The notes beneath the pieces are model-generated. The model saw nothing but the letters and a program-made list of their open reading frames with translations. It had not been told where the DNA came from and made no database searches. From assembly GCA_964577255.1 (NCBI GenBank), contig CAZNYM010000028.1:1-24142 (forward strand): a DNA stretch of 24,142 nucleotides, written 5' to 3'. The number at the start of each line of letters is the position of its first letter. The stretch's first letter is position 1. Position numbers and translations under genes: made by a program. Below are positions 14,388 to 23,223 of the stretch, piece after piece. Source of the stretch: Micavibrio_C sp964577255 (GTDB taxonomy: Bacteria > Pseudomonadota > Alphaproteobacteria > Micavibrionales > Micavibrionaceae).

Positions 14388-15737
14388 ATGAATTTTCGTA
14401 ACATTTCTCTTTGTGCTGCCGCTGCCCTGACGCTGAGCGCGCCGGCGCACGCCGCCTCGAACCTCCTGCTGATCGTCGACAGCTCCAATTCGATGTGGGG
14501 CCAGATCGACGGCAAGGCGAAGATGGATACCGCGCGCGAAACGCTGACCAAGCTTGTCACCGACCTTCCCGCCGACACGAAACTGGCGCTGATGGCCTAC
14601 GGCCACACGAAAGAGAAGGATTGCGGCGACATCGAGCTGCTGAGCGCCGTCGGCAAGGACACACCCGACATGCTTTCGAAGCTGATTGCCACGCTGACCC
14701 CCACCGGTAAAACGCCGATCGCGGGCGCGCTTGAAAAAAGCAAAGAGGCTTTCAAGGGACTTGAGGGCCAGAACAACAACATCGTGCTGATCTCGGATGG
14801 CATCGAAAGCTGTGAGGGCGACCCTTGCGCGGTGGCGACCAGCCTGAGGGATTCCGGTGTTAAGGTGCGCGCCCACGTCATCGGCTTCGGCCTAACTGCC
14901 GATGAAAACAAGCAGCTTCACTGCATCGCCGAAAATTCAGGCGGCAAGTATTTCGAGGCCGCCAATACCGCGTCGTTTAATGAAGCGGTGGCGGAAGTGA
15001 CGCAGATCGCCCAAGCCGCCCCCGAACCCGCGCCTGAGCCGGCGCCCGAACCGGTCAAAGAGCCGGCAGCCACCGTTTACTTCATGGATAATTTCGACGG
15101 CAGCGAGCTTGCAACCGACTGGGACGTCGCCAACCCCAACCCCGACCAGTTCATCGTCGAGGGCGGCAATCTGCTGCTGATCGGCAAGGCGCCGGGATCG
15201 CTCTCGACCGCCGGCATCTCCAACATCTTCAAGCTGACCAAGGAGCTGCCGCAGGGCGACTGGACGGCGACGGTGGAAATGCGCGCCGAGCTGCAAACCG
15301 GCCGCGATCAGTTCAGCTTCGGCCTTTACGACGACGATAAAAACTACATCGTCGCCAATTTCTACGCCCAACGCGACGTGTGCTGCTACAACTCCGGCCT
15401 GTTTCTTGAGACGCTGAAGGTGGCGGGCGGCGAGACGACCAAATTCTCGCGCGAGCTGTTCGATCGCGGTACGGCCGACTTCATGGAATACGTGAAGACG
15501 GTCCCGGGCGGCGGCAAGATGACCCTGAAACTGGTCAAGAAAGACCGCACCTACAAGGCCATGGCCAGCATCGACGGGCATAAGGACGCCGAAGGCAAGC
15601 CGGTCTGGACCGAGACCGACCTCGTGACCTCCCTGCGCGCACCCAAGACGTTCGTCTTCAACGCCTCGCAGTTCAAGGAAACGGAAGGCGAAACCAACTT
15701 CCAGATCGACTCCGTCAAGATCGAGGAAATGAAATAA
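14388..15737 (+). CDS. Secreted von Willebrand A protein with C-terminal lectin-fold domain
   Basis: The 449-residue protein has a signal peptide (cleaved near AHA, residue 22) and a VWA domain from about 24 to 206. The metal-ion-dependent adhesion site is complete: DSSNS (31-35), Thr109 in TGKTPIAGAL and Asp137 in LISDGIES. Four conserved cysteines of this exported VWA subfamily are seen in KDCGDIELL, ESCEGDPCAVA and LHCIAENSGG. A proline-rich linker of AP-EP repeats (210-226) leads to residues 229-449, which begin VYFMDNFDGSELATDW like concanavalin-type lectin/glucanase or LamG modules. A ligand-binding role in the periplasm or on the surface is likely, with the ligand unknown. The next gene starts one base after its stop. 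Confidence 0.85.
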   Translation: MNFRNISLCAAAALTLSAPAHAASNLLLIVDSSNSMWGQIDGKAKMDTARETLTKLVTDLPADTKLALMAYGHTKEKDCGDIELLSAVGKDTPDMLSKLIATLTPTGKTPIAGALEKSKEAFKGLEGQNNNIVLISDGIESCEGDPCAVATSLRDSGVKVRAHVIGFGLTADENKQLHCIAENSGGKYFEAANTASFNEAVAEVTQIAQAAPEPAPEPAPEPVKEPAATVYFMDNFDGSELATDWDVANPNPDQFIVEGGNLLLIGKAPGSLSTAGISNIFKLTKELPQGDWTATVEMRAELQTGRDQFSFGLYDDDKNYIVANFYAQRDVCCYNSGLFLETLKVAGGETTKFSRELFDRGTADFMEYVKTVPGGGKMTLKLVKKDRTYKAMASIDGHKDAEGKPVWTETDLVTSLRAPKTFVFNASQFKETEGETNFQIDSVKIEEMK

Positions 15738-15738
15738 T

Positions 15739-17226
15739 ATGAAGGCGCGGCTTCTCCTTCTAACCACGGTTCTGGCCCTCGCGGCCGGGCCCGTGGCCGC
15801 CGAGGGCGTACCGCCGCATCTTTCTTCCATGGCCGCCGACCTGGTGCGCCAGCTCGAGGACAGGTTGAAGGCCGGCGGCGGCAGCCCCCAGGAAAAAGCC
15901 GCGCTCGAGGCGGCGCAGAAGACTCTGCGCCGCGGCGCCGTGACCAGCTGGTCGCCGCAGCCGGTGACGCGCGACGGGGCGGCGCAGGCGCTGGCGCAAT
16001 CGCTCGGCCTCGACCTCAACAACAGCAAGGACTGGCTGATGCTCGACGATCTGCTGCGCGAAGCGGATACTGACAAGCGCCGCGCCAAGATTGAGTCCAT
16101 TCTGCGGAAAAAGGGGCAGAAGGCTGATGACGCCGCGCTCAACGAGGCCACCGGAAAGTTCGATGCGGCGCGGGTGGACGTGATCAAGGACATGGCCCGC
16201 AGCCATGACATGCGCGTGGGGGAAACCGGCAACATCGGCATCGAATGGAACCCCGACAGCAACCGCGTCGACATGGTCGTGACCGGCCGCGTCGGCGACA
16301 CGAAAAACGGAGAGGAATTCCAGACCATCCTTTCCGGCACCGCGACCCCCGAAGCCGTGCCCGAGGGCGACGACGTGCAATACAGGGTCAAGGCGGACGA
16401 AGACGCCGTGCGCGCGGATTCCGGCGAAACGCTTGAGAAGCTGCGCGCCTCGATCTTCGGCACGTGGGACGGTCCGAACGGCGAAAAATGGGAAATCGCC
16501 CGGCGCGACGGCTCCGTCCCGGCCTCGGAAAAGCAAAAGGACGAGGACAAGAGCGACAGCGGCCAGGCCGACAAGCTGCGCGCGGAGATCAAGGCGCTGA
16601 AAGATCAGAAAGTGCATGTGTGGAAGCACGTGAAATCAGGCAAGACGGTAGAACAAGACCGCTTCAAGCGCTTGGACGACAAATATAAGTACGAGGGCGA
16701 GACGCTTTCACCCAAAAACGCGGAAAAGCTGAAGACGCTCGAGGACAAGCTGGCCACCCTTGAAAAGGATGCGCCCAAAACGCTGCCGGTCGACCAGCAC
16801 GATCCCATAGGCATGAAAAACCTGACGACAGACAAGGCCCAGCCGGTCAGCATCACCGTGACGCAGAAGGACGGCTACAGTTACACCTACCGCAACGCTT
16901 ATTTCGACGGCCGCCAGATCAAGGCCGACCGCACCCTGGCCAATACCAAGGACATCACCGACCTGCCCGACGATGTGATCAGCCAGCTGGTTTCGGGCTG
17001 GTCGCCACCGGAATGGATCGAGCTTGAAGTGCGCCCGGACACGCAGAACTCATCGCTGCGGCTTGAAGGCACGTGGTGGCGGCTGCACGTCACTTATTCC
17101 GGCGGGCCTTTCGGCATGGGCGGCAACACGGTCGGCAGCATCCACACGCCCTATTCCAAGCCTTTGGGTCTTTCCCAGGCCGGCGTCAAAACGGCGGACG
17201 GCGCCACCAAGGACGAGCTTCTCTAA
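15739..17226 (+). CDS. Secreted protein of unknown function, coupled to the VWA gene
   Basis: I do not recognise a named family. The 495-residue product has a signal peptide (MKARLLLLTTVLALAAGPVA, cleavage near 21), an N-terminal helical part (25-160), and a beta-rich segment around 160-220. A module then begins IFGTWDGPNGEKWEIARRDG (239-258), followed by a charged coiled coil (about 275-345) and a C-terminal beta region containing WSPPEWIELEVRPDTQ and GTWWRLHVTY. The G-x-W start and the WxxLEVxP-type strand resemble residues 164-276 of the large convergent protein, so the two may share a domain. The ATG lies one base after the VWA stop, and GAGGAA inside the VWA gene serves as ribosome binding site. 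Very few cysteines are present. Confidence 0.85.
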   Translation: MKARLLLLTTVLALAAGPVAAEGVPPHLSSMAADLVRQLEDRLKAGGGSPQEKAALEAAQKTLRRGAVTSWSPQPVTRDGAAQALAQSLGLDLNNSKDWLMLDDLLREADTDKRRAKIESILRKKGQKADDAALNEATGKFDAARVDVIKDMARSHDMRVGETGNIGIEWNPDSNRVDMVVTGRVGDTKNGEEFQTILSGTATPEAVPEGDDVQYRVKADEDAVRADSGETLEKLRASIFGTWDGPNGEKWEIARRDGSVPASEKQKDEDKSDSGQADKLRAEIKALKDQKVHVWKHVKSGKTVEQDRFKRLDDKYKYEGETLSPKNAEKLKTLEDKLATLEKDAPKTLPVDQHDPIGMKNLTTDKAQPVSITVTQKDGYSYTYRNAYFDGRQIKADRTLANTKDITDLPDDVISQLVSGWSPPEWIELEVRPDTQNSSLRLEGTWWRLHVTYSGGPFGMGGNTVGSIHTPYSKPLGLSQAGVKTADGATKDELL

Positions 17227-17237
17227 ATTAAAGACCC

Positions 17238-20200
17238 CTACCCGCCCGTGTTGTTGCGGTTGCGCTGCCAGCGCGGCAGCTCCTGCCGGCGCACGGGGGG
17301 TGCGGCTTTGGTTTCCGGGAACGATCTCCAGGTATTGGTCTCCACGTCGAGATATTCAAGATGCGCGGGCGGAATATAGCTGTTGTAGCCCCCTTGGCCG
17401 ACCTTGCCGCTGGGATAATAACGCGGGACGCGGCCCGATCCGTGCTGTTCATGGGTCAGCTCTATATGCTTGCCGATGCTGCTCGGCTTGACCCTGATGG
17501 CGATATCGCCCTGGCGCAGCGTGCCGACATTGGCGGGGCTGAACGACGCACCCCCGCCTACCGGCGGCTGCCATTCCTGTCCGTTCATGATGTTCTGATA
17601 GCCGTCATAACCGATGATGTTGATCGGTTCCGCCGTTCTTCCCTCGTAGAGCTTGTTGACGATCTTGTGGAGATAAGAAGAATATTCCGGCGTGCCCATC
17701 GGCGGCACGGGATCGTCGAGCGTAAGTTCCTCGACTTTCACACCGTCATCAAGCGAAAATTCCTCCACCTCGAGCTTGGGTTTAGGCTGAGCCTCGTCCC
17801 CGCCGGCGGCGGGAGGCTGGGTGCCTTCGGGCGCAGCGCTACCTGGCGGGCGCGGTGCGTTCGGATGGCCGGCCGGATACTCGATCGTCGGCTTGGCCAC
17901 CACCGTTTTGGCACCGCTGCCTCCGCTCTTCCAGCGGTAGAGCACCAGATCGTAGCCGCTGGCGGCAAACTCGTTGATATAGTCGCAGGAATCTAGCCCC
18001 AATTCCTTGCCGTAAGCGGAATCGAACCATTCCACACTTTCAATTTCACCTTTAGCATTACGGTTCATGCGGCGGATATTGATGGCGTGCGGTTCCTTGG
18101 TGTTGATCGTCCTGACGACGTCACGCACGTTCCAGCCACGCTGCATCCACATGTCGATCTGCTCAAGCGTCAGGCGACCGCCCTTGCCGGTGGGAATGAC
18201 CATCGTTTCCGCGCCGGTGGCTTCCAGCACAGCGATCATCTGTTGATCGGTGTAGCCTTTGCTGAGCGGCATATGCTCTCCGGGCCTGATCGCCCCCGTC
18301 TTGACGCCGACGCCGAACTGGGTCATCTCCGAAAGCGCCGTGCCGGTAGCTTCCTGATGGGCGAGCGTGGCCTGGCCGCATTGGCAAGTTTCGAAAGCCT
18401 GCGGCGGGAACAGCGGCTCCGATCCCGGATTGACTTCATAAGTCCTTTGCGGATAGCGGCCCTGGACGGCCTGGAAAGGTGTCTTGAGCGGCGCGGGCCG
18501 GGGCGGAACCGGCGTGATCGTGTGCGGCAGCGGCGGCGAGGCGGCGGCCGTTTTCGCCGCCATGGCGCAGGGAATGGGTGCGTCCGAAACCTTGACCTCC
18601 GACGCAGCGCCCACGGCGGGAGCGACGGAATTACGCTGCGCCGGCGTCATGGTGTCGAGCGTCTTGATAATCTCCTTCATCCGAGCGTTGGTGGCGAGGA
18701 TTTTCTGCTCGCCCAGCTTCGCCCGCACGCCCGCGCGCATGGCACGCCCCGATTGTTGCGCAGGGTTGAAGGCCTTCATCGTCGGCGGTGTCATCAAGTG
18801 TGGCGCTGAGAAAGTGATCACCTGACCCGACACCAAACTGACCGCACTCATGATGCGCTGCCAGCCTGGCACTTTTTTGCCAAAAATATCCTCACCGGTG
18901 CGGATGGTGTAAAGATCGCCCGCGCCGCTCAAGCCCGCGACCGTGGCATAGAGCGCGAAGGTGATGGCGCGCGGCAATTCATCGAGTGCAATGTCTCGGT
19001 AATCGGAGCGGGCCTGGACGACCATCTTCTCGACCGTAATCTTTTCGAGTGGTGTCATCCAGACGACGCCCTTGAACACGGGATTGTGATGATTATTGCC
19101 ATCGCGCAGCCGGTCGTCGAGATAGGCGTTCGAACCACCGCCTTCGGTCGGGCTGATTGTTTCTGCGGCTTCCTGCATCTGGCTGGCGGTCATGCCGATG
19201 ATGCCGGTGTGGGGATTGAAATAATGATCGCCGATCTTGTTGCGGATATAGTCGTGGATTTCGGGCGAAGCCATGAGGCGTTCATAGTTGGCGATCATGC
19301 CCAGGCGCATGGTCGCCTCTTTCTTCTGCTCCGCCGTGGATTTGCCGTCGGCCAGCACCATGCCGAAGAACGGCCGCAGGCGCTCGATCGCTTCCTGATG
19401 GCTGGCGATGCCGCGCTGGACCCAGCTTTTATAGACCGGCACCTGCTGCAGCGCGCCGTCGTAGCTGAATTCGACCAGCTCGGCGTTGTCGACCGACAGG
19501 TCGATGCGCGCGCCCTGATAGCCCATGATGTAATTCATCGACAGGAAAGGCGGATCGTGATCCTCCTCGTTCCAGTCGTGCGGATCGGCGATGGTGATTG
19601 CGTCGGTATTGGTATAGATGACCGAGCGGCCCTTGCGCATGGCGCCGCTGCGCAGTTCCACGGTGGTTTTGTCGCCGCCCGCGGCCTTGACGTTCACTCT
19701 AAGCGTTTCGCCCTGCTTCTGCGCCATTTCCGGCGGCAGAATCACATCGATATGGAAGCGCTGCCCTTCGGTCAGGGCGTCGATCGTGTCGAAGCTTTCA
19801 TCAAAACCGCCTTCTTCGCCGACGGACTCCTTGCTGGTGCGCGGGCCCTCGGGCCGCAGATAAAGCCGCGAGGAACCGTAACTGTAAAAACTCATGTCGG
19901 GAATGCTGATCGCCAGATCAATCTCGCGGGCACGGCCCTTACCCTCGACCCATACACCGTCTTTCTGCCCTTCGCCGTCCTCGCGCCATTTGACTTCGCC
20001 GGGGTAGAACGAAGCAGTCAGATGCGGCGTGCCGCAGGTGCCCGCGACCTCTATTTCAAGCTGCCATTCCAATTCCCCCTCTATCTTCTTGCGCGCCCAT
20101 TCCGGAATATCCGGGTTCATCTCCTCCGCCTTGGGCTTATAAGTCATCAGAACCTGCGGATCGCCCGGCGCGGGATTGGTGTGGAAATCGCCCTTCCACA

Positions 20201-20807
20201 CGCGGCGCGGCGTGTGCGCTTCCAGCCGGTGGGGATAGGCCTTGCTGGCGGGATCCTGCTGCACGATCGCGAACGGCTCGTCCTCGTCGTTGACGGCGCG
20301 CCACAGGCCCAGCACGTTTGCCACCGTCACGGCCGACCGGTCCGGCCCGGCATTCTCGGCCGCTTCGCGCGCCGCCAGTTCTTTGCTGTCGCGCTCGAAT
20401 TTTTCCTGCTTGCGCGCGGCGGTGTTCTTCTTGTCGCCGACTTCGGCGCGCAAAGCCGCGATCTCGGCATCCTTGGCTTCCGCCGTAGCCCTGAGCGTCC
20501 GCGCTTCTTCTCCCAGCTTCTCAACCTGGACGCGGCGGTCGTCCGCTGTCTTCCGCCAGTCTTCCTTGTCGCGCGGCTGGGTCGCCGTGCTCATGTTCTG
20601 CAACGCCGAATTCATCAACTCGCGGTATTTCTCGGCGCGCTCTTCCGCCTTGCCGGCCTGGGTTCGCGCCGCTTCGGCATCGTTCTGCAGCAGTTCGATG
20701 CGCTTTTCGATGAAGGCGATATCGCCGTTACTGTCCTGCGCCCGCGCGGCCGGAACCACCGCCAGCAATAAAAAGGCAAGCGCGAGCGCAAAAAGAGCGT
20801 AACGCAT
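17238..20807 (-). CDS. Giant secreted multidomain protein with pre-toxin-TG-like and papain/C39-like domains
   Basis: The 1189-residue protein is exported (signal peptide to about residue 23, ARAQ). Residues 28-150 are a long charged coiled coil. Residues 164-320 begin VLGLWRAVNDEDEPFAIVQ and resemble the neighbouring secreted protein. Residues 340-600 are mixed and unassigned. Residues 616-661 read ALYATVAGLSGAGDLYTIRT then GEDIFGKKVPGWQRIMSAVS, a good match to the pre-toxin TG motif that precedes toxin domains in polymorphic toxins. A Pro-rich linker (743-780) leads to a likely papain/C39-like peptidase: FETCQCGQATLAH (Cys808/810), EPHAINIRR (His907) and WFDSAYG (Asp929). Another linker holds a tandem VEEFSLDD/VEELTLDD repeat (1014-1032). 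The last 130 residues, with LRQGDIAIRV and GKHIELTHEQ, may be a further domain. The gene converges on the VWA operon, 11 bases away. No immunity-like gene follows. Confidence 0.85.
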   Translation of the reverse strand: MRYALFALALAFLLLAVVPAARAQDSNGDIAFIEKRIELLQNDAEAARTQAGKAEERAEKYRELMNSALQNMSTATQPRDKEDWRKTADDRRVQVEKLGEEARTLRATAEAKDAEIAALRAEVGDKKNTAARKQEKFERDSKELAAREAAENAGPDRSAVTVANVLGLWRAVNDEDEPFAIVQQDPASKAYPHRLEAHTPRRVWKGDFHTNPAPGDPQVLMTYKPKAEEMNPDIPEWARKKIEGELEWQLEIEVAGTCGTPHLTASFYPGEVKWREDGEGQKDGVWVEGKGRAREIDLAISIPDMSFYSYGSSRLYLRPEGPRTSKESVGEEGGFDESFDTIDALTEGQRFHIDVILPPEMAQKQGETLRVNVKAAGGDKTTVELRSGAMRKGRSVIYTNTDAITIADPHDWNEEDHDPPFLSMNYIMGYQGARIDLSVDNAELVEFSYDGALQQVPVYKSWVQRGIASHQEAIERLRPFFGMVLADGKSTAEQKKEATMRLGMIANYERLMASPEIHDYIRNKIGDHYFNPHTGIIGMTASQMQEAAETISPTEGGGSNAYLDDRLRDGNNHHNPVFKGVVWMTPLEKITVEKMVVQARSDYRDIALDELPRAITFALYATVAGLSGAGDLYTIRTGEDIFGKKVPGWQRIMSAVSLVSGQVITFSAPHLMTPPTMKAFNPAQQSGRAMRAGVRAKLGEQKILATNARMKEIIKTLDTMTPAQRNSVAPAVGAASEVKVSDAPIPCAMAAKTAAASPPLPHTITPVPPRPAPLKTPFQAVQGRYPQRTYEVNPGSEPLFPPQAFETCQCGQATLAHQEATGTALSEMTQFGVGVKTGAIRPGEHMPLSKGYTDQQMIAVLEATGAETMVIPTGKGGRLTLEQIDMWMQRGWNVRDVVRTINTKEPHAINIRRMNRNAKGEIESVEWFDSAYGKELGLDSCDYINEFAASGYDLVLYRWKSGGSGAKTVVAKPTIEYPAGHPNAPRPPGSAAPEGTQPPAAGGDEAQPKPKLEVEEFSLDDGVKVEELTLDDPVPPMGTPEYSSYLHKIVNKLYEGRTAEPINIIGYDGYQNIMNGQEWQPPVGGGASFSPANVGTLRQGDIAIRVKPSSIGKHIELTHEQHGSGRVPRYYPSGKVGQGGYNSYIPPAHLEYLDVETNTWRSFPETKAAPPVRRQELPRWQRNRNNTGG

Positions 20808-20841
20808 GGCAGAACCCCGTATCTTATTGTTCAGGCATTCA

Positions 20842-20870
20842 TTTTTAACGATCCCGGAGCAGGCTGTCTA
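20842..20870 (-). promoter_or_regulatory. Candidate promoter for the giant secreted protein
   Basis: On the minus strand TAGACA (20870-20865), a 17-base spacer and TAAAAA (20847-20842) would start transcription about 28 bases before the ATG at 20807. The -35 box is the same hexamer, with the same following AG, as that of the VWA operon promoter. Confidence 0.45.
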
Positions 20871-20989
20871 ACTGTAAGTGGGGTATTTGAAGCGTGCTCC
20901 CAGGATTGAAACAATATTATGTTTACAGCTGGCTGGGAACGCCGCAATTGCTTCCTTTTTAGAATGCTATCTGGTTTTAATGAGCCACC

Positions 20990-22243
20990 ATGGCCAGCCA
21001 GTTCGTCCTGCTCAAAGACCGCCGTTTCCTGCCGCTTTTCATCACCCAGTTTCTGGGCGCGTTTCACGACAACCTGTTCAAGAACGCCTTCGTCGCCCTG
21101 CTGCTGTTCGATACCGCCGCCGGCGCGGGCAAGGATGCTCCCCTTCTCACCACCCTGGCGGCTGGGGTCTTCATCCTGCCTTTCGTACTGTTTTCCGCCA
21201 CGGGCGGGCAGCTGACCGACCGCTTCGCCAAGGAGCGCGTGATCCGCGCCGTCAAGATCGCCGAGATCGGCATCGCCGGCCTGGGCACGCTTTCGCTTTT
21301 GTCCGGCTCGACCCCGCTTTGCTTTCTCACGCTGTTCGCGCTCGGCACCCATTCCGCCTTCTTCGGCCCGGGCAAGTACGGCATCCTGCCCCAGCATCTG
21401 CAACCCGCCGAGCTGATCGCCGGTAACGCGCTTCTGAACACCGGCACGTTCCTGGCCATCCTGGCGGGCACCATCGCCGGCACGGTGCTGATCAATCTGG
21501 CGGATGGCCGGGTGATGGTGAGTACGCTTTTGTTCGCGGTCGCTCTGGCAGGGTATGCCGCGAGCCGCCGCATCCCTCCGGCCCCGCCCACGCAAGCGCC
21601 TGAAGGCCGCCTGAAGCTGCGGCCGGCGGGGGAGACTCTCGACATCCTGCGTTTCGCCTTCAGCCGCCCGCGCGAGACCGTGCTGGCGGTGTTCGGCATC
21701 GGCTGGTTCTATTTCATGGGCGGCATGTTCACGGCGCAACTGCCGGTGTTTGTCAAGACCACGCTGGCGGCGGATGAAAGGACGCTGGCGCTGCTCCTGA
21801 CCCTGTTTTCGGTGGGGATCGCCGCAGGCGGCCTGCTGAACAACCGGCTGCTGCGCGGGAAGATAGCGGCCACTTTCGTGCCCTGGGCCATGCTGGGGAT
21901 CACTTTGTTCGCGCTCGACCTCGCCTGGGCGGGGACGCAGGCGGCAGGCGGCGCCCTTCCGCCGCGCGTGCTGCTCGATGTCATCGTCATCGCCCTGTGC
22001 GGCGGGCTGTTCGTGGTGCCGCTCAACGCCCTGGTGCAGGACCGCGCCCCGGCCGCCTTCCGCGCCCGGATGATGGCCGGCTGCGGCATCGTCAACGCTC
22101 TCTTCATCGTGGCGTCGTCCGCCCTGTCCGCCGTTCTGATCGGCATGGGCGTGCCCACGCCGGGCCTGTTCGCGGGCTTCGCCCTTGCCAACGCCGCCAT
22201 GGCGCTGTTTATATACCGCCAGGTCAAAGCAGGCAGGTTATGA
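20990..22243 (+). CDS. MFS transporter, LplT-like (lysophospholipid transporter type)
   Basis: The 417-residue inner-membrane protein has the features of the LplT/Aas-linked branch of the major facilitator superfamily: an N-terminus FITQFLGAFHDNLFKNAFVA, the motif-A-like GGQLTDRFAKERVIRAVK, and the diagnostic FFGPGKYGILPQHLQPAELI followed by GNALLNTGTFLAILAGTIAG. In E. coli LplT flips lysophospholipids inward for reacylation by Aas. Here no acyltransferase domain is fused or adjacent, so the substrate is uncertain. About 12 membrane segments are expected. The start at 20990 is the first ATG before the conserved N-terminus. Its stop overlaps the dusB start (ATGA). The 182-base gap upstream shows no convincing plus-strand promoter to me. 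Confidence 0.85.
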   Translation: MASQFVLLKDRRFLPLFITQFLGAFHDNLFKNAFVALLLFDTAAGAGKDAPLLTTLAAGVFILPFVLFSATGGQLTDRFAKERVIRAVKIAEIGIAGLGTLSLLSGSTPLCFLTLFALGTHSAFFGPGKYGILPQHLQPAELIAGNALLNTGTFLAILAGTIAGTVLINLADGRVMVSTLLFAVALAGYAASRRIPPAPPTQAPEGRLKLRPAGETLDILRFAFSRPRETVLAVFGIGWFYFMGGMFTAQLPVFVKTTLAADERTLALLLTLFSVGIAAGGLLNNRLLRGKIAATFVPWAMLGITLFALDLAWAGTQAAGGALPPRVLLDVIVIALCGGLFVVPLNALVQDRAPAAFRARMMAGCGIVNALFIVASSALSAVLIGMGVPTPGLFAGFALANAAMALFIYRQVKAGRL

Positions 22244-23223
22244 GCTTTTTCATCGGCCCCATAAAGATCGAGGATCCCGTGTTCCTCGCCCCCATGTCGG
22301 GCGTTTCCGACCTGCCGTTCCGCCGCCTGGTGAAGCGCTTCGGCGCGGGGCTGGTGTTTTCCGAGATGATCGCAAGCCGCCCGATGCTCGAGGAATGCCG
22401 GGCCTCGCTCAAAAGCCGGACTAACTACGCCGAGGAATTTCCCATGGCCGTGCAGCTGGCCGGGTGCGAGCCGGACATCATGGCCGAGGCCGCGCGGGTG
22501 AATGTCGGGCGCGGCGCCGCCATCATCGACATCAATTTCGGCTGCCCGGTGAAAAAGGTCGTCAATAACTACGCCGGTTCGGCCCTGATGAAAGACGAGC
22601 CGCTGGCGGCGCGGATCATGGAGGAAGCCGTCAGGGCCGTGTCCGTGCCGGTGACGGTCAAGATGCGCCTGGGCTGGGATGCGCAGAACCGCAACGCCGT
22701 CACCCTGGCCCGCCGGGCGGAAGAAGCGGGCATCCGCATGATCACCGTGCACGGCCGCACCCGCGACCAGCTTTACAAGGGCGAAGCCGACTGGCACGCC
22801 GTGCGCGCGGTCAAAGAAGCGGTGAAGATCCCGGTGATCGTCAACGGCGACATTCTGGGCCCGCTTGAGGCCCGCCGGGCCCTTGAGATATCGGGCGCGG
22901 ACGGGGTGATGATCGGGCGCGGCGCCTATGGCCGGCCATGGATCGTGCGCCATACCATGGATTATCTGAAAACAGGCATCATGCCGCCCGAGCCGGGCCT
23001 GCGGGAGAAGCTGGCGATCGTGCTAGAGCACTACGAGGCGCTGCTGCGCTATTACGGGCTGCATCAGGGCGTGATTATCGCCCGCAAGCATCTGGGCTGG
23101 TACTGCCAAGGGCTGCGCGATTCCGCCGCGTTCCGTCAGGAGATCAACGCGCTCACGGATCCCGAGCGTGTCAGGGAGCGCCTGCGCGTCTTTTTCGCCG
23201 AGCCGCTTAGCTGCGAGGCTTAA
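22240..23223 (+). CDS. dusB: tRNA-dihydrouridine synthase B
   Basis: DusB reduces uridines in the tRNA D-loop with FMN and NADPH. The 327-residue protein is full length. The FMN barrel begins VFLAPMSGVSDLPFRRLVKR. The active-site Cys102 is in IDINFGCPVKKVVNNYAGSA, and later strands read VTVKMRLGWD, ITVHGRTRDQLYKG, PVIVNGDI and GVMIGRGAYGRPW, all typical. The C-terminal helical domain includes ARKHLGWYCQGL. The ATG at 22240 is chosen because it overlaps the transporter stop and gives the usual family start; longer in-frame reading into the transporter gene is not meaningful. Many alphaproteobacteria keep dusB beside ntrBC, but no nitrogen regulators are seen here. Its last 17 bases overlap the convergent decarboxylase gene. 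Confidence 0.95.
   Translation: MSFFIGPIKIEDPVFLAPMSGVSDLPFRRLVKRFGAGLVFSEMIASRPMLEECRASLKSRTNYAEEFPMAVQLAGCEPDIMAEAARVNVGRGAAIIDINFGCPVKKVVNNYAGSALMKDEPLAARIMEEAVRAVSVPVTVKMRLGWDAQNRNAVTLARRAEEAGIRMITVHGRTRDQLYKGEADWHAVRAVKEAVKIPVIVNGDILGPLEARRALEISGADGVMIGRGAYGRPWIVRHTMDYLKTGIMPPEPGLREKLAIVLEHYEALLRYYGLHQGVIIARKHLGWYCQGLRDSAAFRQEINALTDPERVRERLRVFFAEPLSCEA

Noticed and set aside
19086..20771. A 561-codon open frame antisense to the giant secreted gene
   Set aside because: It is a shadow frame: composition is Arg/Ala/His/Leu-rich without domain motifs, while the minus strand shows a signal peptide, coiled coil and recognisable motifs over the same bases.
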